This document shows positions 10,477-20,165 of a stretch of 64,000 bases of DNA, piece after piece. Origin of the DNA: Symsagittifera roscoffensis. Its lineage: Eukaryota > Xenacoelomorpha > Acoela > Convolutidae. Within the stretch, counting starts at the first letter, position 1. Each line of letters starts with the position of its first letter. Both the position numbers and the translations under genes were made by a program. Below the pieces are notes generated by a model. That model was not told the origin of the DNA and searched no databases. It saw only the letters and a program-made list of their open reading frames with translations. Location of the stretch: contig NC_087071.1 of assembly GCF_963678635.1 (NCBI RefSeq), forward strand, positions 10,153,842 to 10,217,841, read 5' to 3'.

Positions 10477-11439
10477 TTATCCCCCCTTACACCTTCGACA
10501 CTTTTTTTGTTTCAGAGTAGAGTTGTCTTTACATTCATCATCTCTGGTCTTCGGTTGCGTCTCTCTCAACTCGAACATCTTGCTCAGCAGTTCTTTTCTT
10601 GCTTTCTCAGCCAGCCCAATTACCATCAGGACAGGTTCCCCGAACTTCACCACCGTGTTCCACAGCTCTTCTTTGAAGTTGTCTAGTGTGGTCTCGCTAT
10701 TCGCCTCTTGGTTAAACTCCCTCAAGAATTCTCGCCAAGCCTTCTCATCCAGAGTTCCTGGGAACATGGCCTTGTTTCCTTCGAAGGTATTCTTTTCACT
10801 TTCTTCTGCACTCAAGAGTATCATTCCCATGTTGGAAGTCTCGCTAGCCAGTGGTAACTCCAGGTTCTTACGAGGGGATGCGATCAGAGGTGGCGTGGCA
10901 GTGTCTGCCCAATCGTCTCCGCTCAGATCTTTCAGCAGTTCCTGGGCGGTGAAATCCTCCTCCGCTTGTTTTGGTTCCGGCGTGTTTCCCACTTCCATCT
11001 CCTCTCCTGCTTCACTGAGAGTCTCGTCCATGCTTTCTTCTTCTGACTCGGCTCTCCTCCTCTCAAGCATCATATTAAACCGGTCTTCTACGGGGCTGCT
11101 TCTCTTGTCTCCAAGGGTGCCCACTGACAGGGTTGATGGCGTCGCTGGGTCTGACTTTTTGTATTCCGTCAGAGCCACATACAACGGGCCTGCCGCATCC
11201 AGCTCCTTCCCTTCCTGTCTCATCTCCACCTGTTCTAATCCGTAAGGCGCCCGGTATTTTCTTGTGGCAAACTTCATCTCGTCCTTTAGCGCGTTGTGCC
11301 CTTCTTCTACGATCATCCTGCCATCGTCCCACACCGGTAACATGTTTTGCAAACCCGCCCGATCGAGCGTTCTCAAGATCTCTCGCACCTCGAATTTGGA
11401 GGCAATGAACCTCTCATCTTTTTCGCTTGGGTCGTCCAC
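10477..11439 (-). pseudogene. G2 ORF2 C-terminal region, acidic with Cys-rich end
   Basis: A 320-codon frame: a strongly acidic centre (about residues 130-180, ESEEESMDETLSEAGEEME), a helical segment (about residues 235-290) and a short basic Cys-containing tail ending KKCRRCKGG. No family recognised. The frame upstream (11440-11510) reads as protein-like sequence in another frame joined through a TGA at 11505, so this is probably the end of the long decayed polyprotein that starts at 16004 rather than a separate gene. The tail could bind nucleic acid, which is only inferred from charge. Confidence 0.5.
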
Positions 11440-11504
11440 GAGTTTATTTTTACATCAAAGGTGTAGAAATAGACCGCTGCTGTATACCCGATGAACAGGG
11501 GGTC

Positions 11505-12252
11505 TCAGCCATCGGTGAATTCCCTTTGCTGCCTCACCACCGCAGCTCTTGCGAACAGGGATGGGACCACCATGGAGTTATTCATTCCCAGGGTCATTCT
11601 CCTGACTGTTGGGAACTCAGGAAAGGTTGCTGGCAAGATTTCTCTCTCTAGTATCGCCTCTAGCTCCCTTTTCACCAACTCGAAGCTCTTCTTCCATGCG
11701 GGAACTCTCAAGATCTCTTGTCTACTCGCCATTAGACGATTCAGGTTCCAAAAAATTGGGATAAGTCTCAATGGGGCCTTCACGTTTTCCCCCCATCCTG
11801 CATTGCAGTTGCCCCCGGAAGTTAAAGACCAACAACTCGGGATCCTTCACCTTCCCAAAGAGCACCGTGTTACTCATTTGTGCCCTCAGCACCTCTTGTC
11901 GACACCATTTGAGCGCTGTCCCATCCAACAAGCTCAAGTGTACCACAGACTTGCAGTAAGCCGCCACTAGAGCATCCGGAAATGCGTACGTGACCGCTGG
12001 TCCGTAAATACAAGTTACGACCTCCTCCAGCCCCCTGATTATTCCCACTGGTTCAGAACTCATTGCCAGGTACAGGTCTGTCAGTAGAAGTATGCCACTA
12101 TTCACCTCCTTCCACTCATTTCTCGTTTTCGGGTTCTTCTCCTCGCCGGTCATATGCCGATTCTGCATCAGGAGATACTCCACCAGCAGCGTCTTTAGTC
12201 CCGCAGCACAATTGTACGAGTAGGTATCTATACTCGAGTGAGTCTTCCCCAT
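11505..12252 (-). pseudogene. G2 ORF2 middle region, two frames, unknown
   Basis: Two overlapping frames (12252-11722, 176 codons; 11783-11505, 92 codons) continue one another with a shift near 11770. The first has buried beta-strand-like stretches (VVHLSLLDGTAL; ELLVFNFRG) whose spacing recalls the SGNH-fold regions upstream, but no catalytic GDS or GxN is present, so a third degenerate SGNH domain is only a guess. The second is helical with no motif. A TGA ends it at 11505, and protein-like sequence continues beyond. Confidence 0.4.
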
Positions 12253-12392
12253 CGACAGGGGCTCCCCAAACGATGAAATGACATCAATTCACCATGGGTC
12301 AGGAGAACCAGTGCCAGATACCCATCAATCCGCAGTGTATCTACACCCCGACTGAACATATACGCTGGACCCATGTAAAACAGATACCTCGG

Positions 12393-13193
12393 TTAAACCA
12401 GGTACAGGGCCAGCAAAAGAATTATGGGCATGCTCATTAGTTCTTGCACAAAGGCCCCGAAATTGGTCTCTTTTGCACTAAACACTCCAGCCATAAATTC
12501 CTTTTCCCAACAAGGACTCAAGAGTTTCAGGATCTCGTGATCCTTTCTCGTCCTTAGCTCGCCCCTTGCGTGCTCCCTCCAGAATCCCCCGATGGTGACC
12601 TCGTTTGCAGCCGTGACGAACCTGGTCACCGTCATCTACCTACTCTCGGCTACTTCCAACTGTTCCTCAAGAAATCTCCAGATCTGCTTCACAAGATGTG
12701 GGGCGTTCTCCCTTGTCTTGTCCGTGGCATTTTCCAGCCTTGGTGTTAGTAACGGCCACCTGCCTCTCTCTTGTGTTAGTCGGTATACCATTGACTCCAG
12801 TTGTTTCTCAGTCGCAGCCTTATTCTTTCTCTCGTTACTTGGTCCCCTTGACCTGCTGGTAGAGTTCGTGATGGTCAAGTCCATACTCCGGAACCACAGG
12901 CGGGCAGTCAAGTGACTTAATATTGGGTGGTCATCCCCTATTGTCGGACTGAGCTCGAGTTGTCTGTCGAAATTTGAGATCTCTAGCAAAAGGACTTCAT
13001 CCAATACAATGAGGATCTCTGCTAATTCATAAAATCCTCTCAACGAGTGGGACACGTCCGCCCACGCCGCCGCCAGTTCTGCCTTGCGAAGTCTCAAGTT
13101 CGTGGGTTCCAACTCTCGATTGGGAGCTGCCATCAGGATCCGCCATGCGTTCCTTTCGGCTATTAAGACCAAAATAGCATATACGAACTGCAA
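12393..13193 (-). pseudogene. G2 ORF2, end of second SGNH-like region
   Basis: One frame interrupted by a single TAG at 12636-12638: 185 codons, then 80 codons, then a TAA at 12393. It begins FVYAILVLIAE and contains GDDHPILSHLTARLW near 12915-12960. This has the D-x-H look of SGNH-hydrolase block V, in the expected position after the GMNDH block at about 13400. Leu-rich helices (EILIVLDEVLLLEI) fit an alpha/beta fold. Below 12393 the frame still looks protein-like to about 12260 before shifting. Assignment is by motif order only. Confidence 0.45.
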
Positions 13194-13471
13194 AGAGCAG
13201 GAGGCTTGCTCGCGTACCCGGGGGATGTCGTGAATACCACTCTTGTCTTAGGCGCAAATCGGGAACTGAAATTTTCCTGCACCTCGTGCATCGCGGCGAA
13301 TAACGTCTGGATAGCCTTCCAGATTTTCTTTCGCTGAGGCTCCTCACTTTTGAGTTGCTCAAGAAATCCAGTCGCATGCAGGTGGTCGTTCATCCCTGCG
13401 AACAGCAGTAACTCTGGTTCACAAGGCATCTCTGACTTTATCGCGACCACCAGGGTCAACATTTGATTCAA
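13163..13471 (-). pseudogene. G2 ORF2 second SGNH-like region, block III
   Basis: A 102-codon frame with LLLFAGMNDHLHATG. A beta strand followed by G-x-N-D is the block III signature of SGNH/GDSL hydrolases. Downstream TRVVFTTSPGYAS fits the strand before block V. It joins the frame above (289 codons) through a shift near 13430-13470 and the frame below near 13190. The catalytic serine of block I is not obvious in the preceding frame, so enzymatic activity is doubtful. Confidence 0.45.
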
Positions 13472-14288
13472 CTCCGCACCTGGCGCGAGTTACCAGGGTT
13501 TCCGGCCAGAACAACTTGGGAGACGTTCCCCCGAAGTCCGATCCCGCTACGATGATCACCCTTGCGGCTGCTGGATCTGCCCTATCATAAACTGCCAAGG
13601 TCTTGGCCAATTGGGCATTCCCGCACGGTTTGCCATATCTCGGGTCGTCTGCCAATCTCGCACCCTCATAAGCGGCATCTGGCAGTTCCATCTCTTTTGG
13701 GTCCAGTAGCTTGTCCACTACCCTCAACTGCGCGGGAGTGGCCGACCTGATTCTGGCAATGCTTGTTCCGCGCTTAGGGGGCTCCACTATGAGTCCCGGA
13801 CTCCCCAGTAACTTAAGAGGTCTGTTGTTGATCGGTCCCATGACCGATCTTATGCGAATCCCAGTCAGATCAGCCGTCTCCATCATTCTTGCTCTTGAGA
13901 AATGCATTTCGTGGGCCTTTAACCAGTCCACGCAATGGTGTCTGCTCAAATCCTCGTGCAACACGTGCTCGAGACCCAAGGCTTCCGCCAACTCTTGTCT
14001 ACACTCCAGGTCCAGGTCCTTTACCTTCTCCGGATATCTCGTCCGGCTTGTCTCCGCCGGTCTCTCCACTCTCTTGCTCTCTACCAGTACCACCGAGGAC
14101 ACTACCGAACTTTGGGGCGTTGGTGACGCTGCTTCCTCGGCCTCCATCGGCGTGGAACCCGGTAATCTAGTCCGACTGCTTCTCGAGCTGTCTCTAGAAT
14201 CGACCTTCGCCCCCAGACAAGGAAACGGGGATTTGTGGTGGGCCGAATTTGAATTGGGCCGTCTCAAGCAAATCTGCCTCCAACGCAC
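13419..14288 (-). pseudogene. G2 ORF2 linker and possible degenerate SGNH block I
   Basis: A 289-codon frame. Residues about 40-90 are Ser/Pro-rich linker. After a charged helical section, VIIVAGSDFGG (near 13530-13560) sits where block I of a second SGNH domain would be, with G-S-D instead of G-D-S. The first part overlaps the end of the first SGNH domain in another frame (14409-14194). It is one piece of the long decayed ORF2. What this section does is not known. Confidence 0.45.
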
Positions 14289-16004
14289 TTATATGCCTTT
14301 GGAAAACATCGTTCAACCATTCCACTCCCCTAGGCCTGTCAAAATGGATTCCGTCTGAGGATGCATCTTCTGGGAAGGATCGCTCCATCTGCTCGGCTAC
14401 GTCCAGCAATCCGATGGGAAGGACACTCCTTTGATGTATTTGCCTGATACCTCGTTCAGGTTCCGTAATTTCGTATTCAACTCCATCGCGTGTTGGTCAG
14501 CCTTCATATTGTAAGGGATGGTACAAACTGTGAGTATGATGGGATCCATTTGGATCTGCAACTCCTCAAGGATACAGCTCATTTTGTCATGTAGCCTCAT
14601 GACCTTCCTTGACTCTCCTCTGGGCACGACATTGGTCCCGATCATTAAAGTCACCGTGTATACTCTTGCCAAACCTGGCATCTCGATTGATGCCAATATC
14701 TGCGGCATTGCGGCTCCAGAGAAACTCAAGATTCCAGTCTGCCAATGCGACTCGATCCGGTTCAGCGCCCGCAGCAGGCTGTCCCCTATGATTAGGTGGA
14801 CCGCACCCTCCGGTACACGTGGCTGTGTATGGTATTCCACCCAATTCGCGTCATGGAAGCAATCCCTTCTGGCTCGTTGTGCCGCGTTCCAATCCATGCG
14901 GTTGTGGCTGTGGTATCTGCCCTCCGTGATCTTTTTATAACTTGCGATTACCACATTCCTGACCGGTTGCTCCCTCCAAGTCGGGAGTAACTCCACTCTG
15001 GCTGGACTCTCACGATTTCTCAACTGTAGCCTCTCATTCAATTCTTTCAGACGCGACGAGCTCCCGTTCACTTGACTGCCGCTTGGGGTTGAGCTCGGAG
15101 TATACCCCGGCAGTGCTACGTCCATCAATGGGCGTATCCGTTGTGTCTCCAAACCACGCAGGGAGGACGTTGATTCGGTTGGTATCCATACTTCCAGCCG
15201 CTCGTTCATGTGCTCTTGAGCCGCGGGGTCTAGTTTAAATCGCCCCTTTGACCTGGGAGCCTCATACACCTCCATACGTGACTCCGGCCTAGAGCCTGCA
15301 GCCGCTCGCTCTGTGGTCCTGGCTCCCATCTGTCTGTCGAGCTCACGTTGTCGCCGCTGAATTTTCTCAAGCTTCGACTTCAGTTGCTCGCAATTCGCCG
15401 CGTTCTCTCGCACTTTTTGCTCTTGCTGGTACTCGGCCTTCAGCATATCAAGATCACGCCGTGCTTGGTCCCTCTCAATGATCGCTTGATCTCTCTCCAG
15501 ATTCGCCTGATTCCTCTCGAGCTTCGCCTGATCCCGGTCAAAATTCGCTTTGTTCTTCTCCCTATGCGCCCTCTTAGGTTCCCTTTTCAGATTACTGAGG
15601 TCAGGATACGCCTCCTCCGTTTGCTGCGCTCGCGTCATGGAAGGCGGCTTGCTCGTGGATTGGCCCGCAGAATTTGCCGATGGTCTGGCTGGTAGTGGGA
15701 ACTCCCCCGCGCCGTACTCGGCGTTGTTGCTCAAGCCGGGATTTCTTGACAAGTCGAATCCTCTCATCCCTCCATCCACATTCCAGGACAGCCACCTGGT
15801 CTGCTCTTGGTTGGATATGCCATCTCTGGTGTATCCGACCATCAAAACAGCTTCTGTTACAGACTCCCTGCATTCACCCTGTTCTTCTACTTGGAGGATG
15901 GCGTTCAGCATCACTGCCATCCTCTCATCTACTTGAGTGTAATCCAGTTCCCTCAACCGTCTGTATAATTCATCTAGCGTGGGCCTCTTTAGAGTCGCGG
16001 GCAT
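14194..16004 (-). pseudogene. G2 ORF2 N-terminus: coiled coil plus SGNH/GDSL hydrolase-like domain
   Basis: A 535-codon frame (16004-14397) plus a 71-codon frame (14409-14194). Residues about 145-240 are a charged coiled coil with repeated NLERDQA-type units. A hydrolase-like domain starts near residue 400: IIGDSLLRAL (block I, candidate Ser nucleophile, near 14780), FSGAAM (block II, Gly), MIGTNVV (block III, Asn, near 14635). Block V, DGIHFDRP with candidate Asp and His, is in the second frame near 14345, so a shift at about 14400-14425 splits the catalytic set. SGNH hydrolases are esterases/lipases, and esterase domains are known in ORF1 of some non-LTR elements. Here the domain lies downstream of a Ty3-like pol. 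The substrate is unknown. Confidence 0.65.
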
Positions 16005-16060
16005 GGACTTCCAGAATCGATCTGCCTTTTTACAATCTCTAGATAATCTTGCGCACGTAC

Positions 16061-16146
16061 AAACTCGTGAATTACCGTACCAACTCGTGAATTACCGTAC
16101 CAACTCGTGAATTACCGTACCAACTCGTGAATTACCGTACCAACTT
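16061..16146. repeat. 20-bp tandem repeat, 4.3 copies
   Basis: Unit AACTCGTGAATTACCGTAC plus one base, four virtually perfect copies at 16061, 16081, 16101 and 16121 and a partial fifth. It lies 57 bp upstream (element sense) of the ORF2 start at 16004. Confidence 0.9.
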
Positions 16147-16463
16147 GAGTATTTGAGAAATATCTTTTGCAAATGTTGCTGACCGTGGATTTGTTCAAGA
16201 CCTTCTTTTCTCTTTCAATTGAGTATAGTTGAGTCGTCAATTTGATTTTAACAAATCAATCTGAAAATAAAATTCATTTTTTAAACTAAGATGCTATGTT
16301 CCTAATCTAAACCCTCCCATTATTGTAGTTAAAACTTTATCAAATAGTTCTGCTAAAATGATTCAATTGGAAGTTTTCTAAGAGCATGCAGATTCATTTT
16401 ATGTTTTAGCACCGTCAATTCTCTTAAAATGAATTGGCATTCCAATCGCGTTTTAAGATCTTT
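16147..16463. other. AT-rich spacer between macro ORF and ORF2
   Basis: About 320 bp clearly more AT-rich than the flanking ORFs, with no frame of note. With the 20-bp repeat it separates the macro-like ORF from ORF2. It could be an internal promoter, splice region or UTR; nothing in the sequence decides this. Confidence 0.5.
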
Positions 16464-17564
16464 TTACCTGTTCCATATCCCAATACCTTGCTTGAGATTA
16501 CCTTCTACCCAACTTGAGACCCCCATGTACCCGAAGCAGGCGATACTCAAGTAGTATTTCTTGTGCAGATGTACCATTATCTCCGTATCTGCGAAGACCA
16601 CCTGTTGGATGGCATATAACTCCCTTGGGCTCAACTTGCCCCTGTTTGGGTCATACACAGGCATCGAGACCTCCACTATACCTCTTTCAATCATGAAGTC
16701 TCGCAGTCTGGTGAGTGCTAACATCACGTGTTCAGGATCTATCGTGTTCCTCGCATTGATCCTCGTCACTAGGAGGCATAGGTATTTGCCTTGGACGTGT
16801 GCTACTGATGGGGGAAGCGCAGCCATTCCTCCTAGCACCGGTCTCTGTCTGAATAGAAACTCCACGTTCTGGTATTCTCTCTTAAAGTCGGCCTCTAGTC
16901 TTGATTTGAAGCTCATGTCCGCCGTGATACAGATCGCGCTAGTCCTGTCTGACAGAATGAAGTCGCTGTCCGTTATCAGGATGTTCTCCGAGTATTCGTT
17001 GGGTATTTCAAACTTTGTTTTGAAATTCCAAATTACGGTAGGCTCAGCCTCCTCCCCATCCAGTTGCCGTTCGCTCGTTTCTCTCACTTCCCTGAGTTTC
17101 TTTATCATCAAAATTTCGGTGTGGGTAAGTCCTACCCCCACTCCCCGGACATAAATATTTATCGACGTCACCGTCGATGGTGCTGGGTCTAAATTATCTG
17201 GTGGAGTCTCGAGCGGCCTGTCTGTTGCTGTCCAGCCGAAGAGGGGATCCTCCGTTTTCATGTGTTTTCCCGCTGACACGTCAACTTGCTGGATGCTTTG
17301 CCCTTCACCGCTTCCGTTCTTGACATCGCGCATCCACTCTAATATCCTCAAGTTCGTATTCTCACTCCTCTCTATCTCGCTCTGTTCCAAATCTGTCTCT
17401 CGTTCTGGTGTCGAGTAGTCTTCCTGCGGGTATTGTTCACTATAATTGATAATTTGCCATTCCTCGTCGGCTGCTAGTTCGCCCACACTTAGTAGCTCTT
17501 CGCTTAGTTCATCGGGCTGTATCTGATCAATCAAGAAGTCATCTCCGTACCTGTTGTACCTCAT
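16464..17564 (-). CDS. G2 ORF with degenerate macro-like domain
   Basis: An intact 366-codon frame. The N-terminal ~120 residues are acidic and disordered-looking. From about residue 210 the order of elements matches a macro domain of the TARG1/OARD1-like type seen in my reading of that family: a strand and Asp (AICITADMSFKSRLEADF), GGMAALP, a strand ending in LVTRIN, a helix, VEVSMPVYDPNRG, then IQQVVFADTEIMVHLH. Macro domains bind or hydrolyse ADP-ribose derivatives. The Gly-rich loop and the G-x-D-like catalytic stretch appear replaced, so catalysis is unlikely. It overlaps the upstream frame by ATGA. Assignment is from pattern only. Confidence 0.5.
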   Translation of the reverse strand: MRYNRYGDDFLIDQIQPDELSEELLSVGELAADEEWQIINYSEQYPQEDYSTPERETDLEQSEIERSENTNLRILEWMRDVKNGSGEGQSIQQVDVSAGKHMKTEDPLFGWTATDRPLETPPDNLDPAPSTVTSINIYVRGVGVGLTHTEILMIKKLREVRETSERQLDGEEAEPTVIWNFKTKFEIPNEYSENILITDSDFILSDRTSAICITADMSFKSRLEADFKREYQNVEFLFRQRPVLGGMAALPPSVAHVQGKYLCLLVTRINARNTIDPEHVMLALTRLRDFMIERGIVEVSMPVYDPNRGKLSPRELYAIQQVVFADTEIMVHLHKKYYLSIACFGYMGVSSWVEGNLKQGIGIWNR

Positions 17565-17782
17565 GCCTGTCCGTTTGTGCTCCTAGTCCCCGCTGTTATT
17601 GGCGAGTCTGGTTCTGTCCACTTTGGCACCTCTCCCTGCTCAGGATCGTTCCAGTCTTCTTCCACAAAAGATTCCGCCTCAGAGTCCGCTTCTATCTTTT
17701 CATTGTCATCCAAACTCAAGTTCTCGTTGCCATCATTTTTCTTCCTGGTGCCTTTTTCGTTCAACTCACACACTGGCTCCAA
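17561..17782 (-). CDS. G2 acidic C-terminal pol extension or small ORF
   Basis: A 73-codon acidic frame (DDNEKIEADSEAESFVEEDWND) between integrase and the macro ORF. Its stop TGA (17561-17563) shares bases with the ATG of the macro ORF (17562-17564), giving an ATGA overlap. It is in the same frame register as the integrase C-terminal piece (17900-18133), which ends in a stop about 120 bp before it. It may be the tail of pol or the N-terminus of the macro protein joined by frameshift. Confidence 0.45.
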   Translation of the reverse strand: MEPVCELNEKGTRKKNDGNENLSLDDNEKIEADSEAESFVEEDWNDPEQGEVPKWTEPDSPITAGTRSTNGQA

Positions 17783-17899
17783 GAGTAACTACTCAAGTCC
17801 CTCCATATCCTGTGGTATGCACCAGTCCTCTGGGGATGAGAAATGAGTCTTCAGATTTTCATAATGTGCTCCTCGCCCCGTACTCAGCCGGTAGAACCG

Positions 17900-18195
17900 T
17901 CACTGTTGGTGTACTTCAGTTATCTTGAATAGTCCTCTCCATTTCTTCAGTAGTTTTTTTGTCCCCTTGGGCCGTATGACATTCTGGAAGACCCACACGT
18001 ACTGGCCCACTTCATATGGTTTCGCTTGTAGTATCTTTTCATCATATTTCTTGTGCTGTCTCATTTGTGCTTGCGCAGTGTTCCTCCTGCAGAGCTCGTT
18101 TAGTTCCTGCTGTCTCCTGATCGCTTCTTTCACGTAAGCTTAAGGCGACGTCTTTTTCCCTCTGTACTCCGGGTAAAAGAATGTCAGAGGCTTTG

Positions 18196-18227
<32 letters not shown>

Positions 18228-18920
18228 GCCCGTTAACATCATGAAAGGACTGATACCCGTTGTTGAGTGTTGCGTACTGTTGTACGCCACTACGACGTGT
18301 GGCAGATATTTATCCCAGTCTGTTATGTATCTTGAGCAGTATACCCTCAGCATGTTCACCAGCGTTCTATTCTGTATCTCTACCAGCCCATTGGTCTGAG
18401 GATGGTAGGTCGTTGAGTGTGACTGATCAATATGTGACCTCCTCATCAATTCTTTCGTCAAGTCCCCCACAAAGGCTTTGCCTTTGTCCGACTGAAAAGT
18501 CATTGGACGACCATACCATGATATCCAATGCGTTATCAGATGGTCACAAGTCTCTTCTGCTGAGGCTGTCTGACACGGCACCGCTTCTGCCAACTTTGTG
18601 AAGTGATCTGTTATAACCAGTATCTAGTTATATCCCGACTCTGTCATGCTGATTTTTTGATGGTCTATCTGCAAAACTTCGTTAATTTCCGAGCTCTCAA
18701 CGGACTTGAGTGGGAACTTCAATTTCTTTGGGTCTTTTACTTGCAGGCATGCCAAGCATTCATTCACCCATCTATCACAAGCTTTCCTTAATCCTGGCCA
18801 ATCAAACCTGTGAAGTATTCTCTGTTGTCTATCCCCTGGTGCCCCATTTGAATAACACTTCAGTCTGATACAATTGTGGTAATATGATGAGGTTGTGCTT
18901 GTGTAATATCTTCTACTCAT
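17900..18920 (-). pseudogene. G2 integrase
   Basis: Integrates the cDNA into host DNA. Three frames. 18920-18624 has the end of the zinc-binding domain (CLACLQVKD) and first catalytic Asp in VLQIDHQKI. A TAG at 18624-18626 interrupts, and the same frame resumes at 18593 with the second Asp (TFQSDKGKAF) and the Glu (NGLVEIQNRTL), so the DDE triad is present. 18133-17900 carries the C-terminal domain (YEVGQYVWVFQNVIRP, KKWRGLFKI). A (CT)n expansion at 18196-18227 inserts an Arg/Glu/Ser run and a frame shift follows it. The His pair of the HHCC domain is disrupted by another shift near 18850. Clearly integrase, clearly broken. Confidence 0.85.
18196..18227. repeat. (CT)n microsatellite inside integrase
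   Basis: An almost pure CT run with one interruption (CTCTCTCTCG). On the coding strand it is (GA)n and translates to RERERESERES between FMMLTGRE and the loop before the C-terminal domain. Confidence 0.9.
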
Positions 18921-18992
18921 CTTTCCTCTTGCACGCTACCACCCCATCAGCTGTGTGATAGAGTAAATCTTTTCTTTCTTTGTAGAACTGGC

Positions 18993-20165
18993 TCAAGATC
19001 TTGTAGCTGTCTTCCTCCAGGTCCCCTTTCTCTTTGGACCCGTCCGAATCCATTTGGAGAGGTTACTTGTCATCTTGTCATTCTTTTGTGTCCTTATAAG
19101 GTCTGACAGCCTATATCTCGCTTTGACATGCTCTTTTAGTGCCATGATCTGTTCATTCATTTCCCCAGGGTTGTGGATGTCATCCTTCAGCTTTACGCAT
19201 ACTATCCTCTTCATGATCTTTCTATCATCTTCTGGCACCAGATTTGTTCTAACATTTGAGTTGCACGATAGTTCCCTGAATGGTTTCCTCGATACCGCAA
19301 TTTTCTCAAGTTCTTCACCTCCTTGTACCACTTGTTCATCTGAGTTGTACGTTCCTGAGGAGGGATCTGTTTGTAGCTCCCTTTTACGGTGTCTCATCTT
19401 CTCCTCCGCGAGTATTATGCATAGACTATCTTGATCATCGCTGCTCTTTTCGGAATCTTCATCCCATTCTTCACACTCCCCGGACAATTTTTCTTCTCCA
19501 GTATCTTCTTCCTCTGTGGACGTGGACCACTCCCCGGACTCTTGACCTAGTCCCAGGTGTTCAGCTTCTTCCTTAAACGCCACTTTCTTCTTCCTAACCC
19601 TAGTCCACTCAAGTATGTCATCAGGGATTCTGTCAACCAGTGACTGCACGACTTCCTTGCCATCAGGACTACTTCCTCTTAAAGAATCTTCGTTGCCAAC
19701 CGTTTCATCCCTTCGCAGTATCGTGACTTCCGGTTCCTCCCTACCCTTTATTTCGATCACGGGTTTATCATCTGCCAGTTTCTCGAGTAATCTCATCAAG
19801 TCTTCATCTATCTGAGTATCTCCCGTTTCTACCTGGTTGAGATCATAGCCTTTTGCCTTGAGCGTCTCCCTCACAATTTTTGACTTGAGCATTATCCCTA
19901 TCGGCATTCCTCGGGTCTTCTTCAAGATTGTTTTCTCTGGAAGCTCTTCTGGTAATTCGGGGTGATCTTCTATCGCTTTGCCTGATTTGTCGAGCCATCT
20001 CGTGAGTGGAAGACTATCATACGTTTTCTTATCCATGAAGGAGAAGCCATCTTTGATTTCAGGCCTATCCGCCTCCCTCTGTTCCTGTCTCTCGTAGAAC
20101 TCCGTCTTCTTACTCAAGCTATCGGCATTCTGATGTTTGTCTCTTGTTCTATACTCAATTATCAC
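18993..20165 (-). CDS. G2 RNase H end plus long acidic linker before integrase
   Basis: A 390-codon frame. It begins with the end of RNase H (RDKHQNADSLSKK, last catalytic Asp/His region) and then holds a charged, mainly acidic linker with no recognised fold (for example STEEEDTGEEKLSGECEEWDED near residues 215-240), returning to integrase-side sequence (RYRLSDLIRTQKNDK). Typical Ty3-like pols have only a short tether here, so this insertion of roughly 300 residues is unusual. Its function is unknown; an interaction or spacer region is possible. Confidence 0.7.
   Translation of the reverse strand: MIIEYRTRDKHQNADSLSKKTEFYERQEQREADRPEIKDGFSFMDKKTYDSLPLTRWLDKSGKAIEDHPELPEELPEKTILKKTRGMPIGIMLKSKIVRETLKAKGYDLNQVETGDTQIDEDLMRLLEKLADDKPVIEIKGREEPEVTILRRDETVGNEDSLRGSSPDGKEVVQSLVDRIPDDILEWTRVRKKKVAFKEEAEHLGLGQESGEWSTSTEEEDTGEEKLSGECEEWDEDSEKSSDDQDSLCIILAEEKMRHRKRELQTDPSSGTYNSDEQVVQGGEELEKIAVSRKPFRELSCNSNVRTNLVPEDDRKIMKRIVCVKLKDDIHNPGEMNEQIMALKEHVKARYRLSDLIRTQKNDKMTSNLSKWIRTGPKRKGTWRKTATRS

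Noticed and set aside
10523-11245. 240-codon plus-strand Ser-rich ORF
   Set aside because: Antisense shadow of the acidic minus-strand ORF2 frame.
13711-14358. 215-codon plus-strand ORF
   Set aside because: Antisense to ORF2 frames that join SGNH blocks; no motif of its own.
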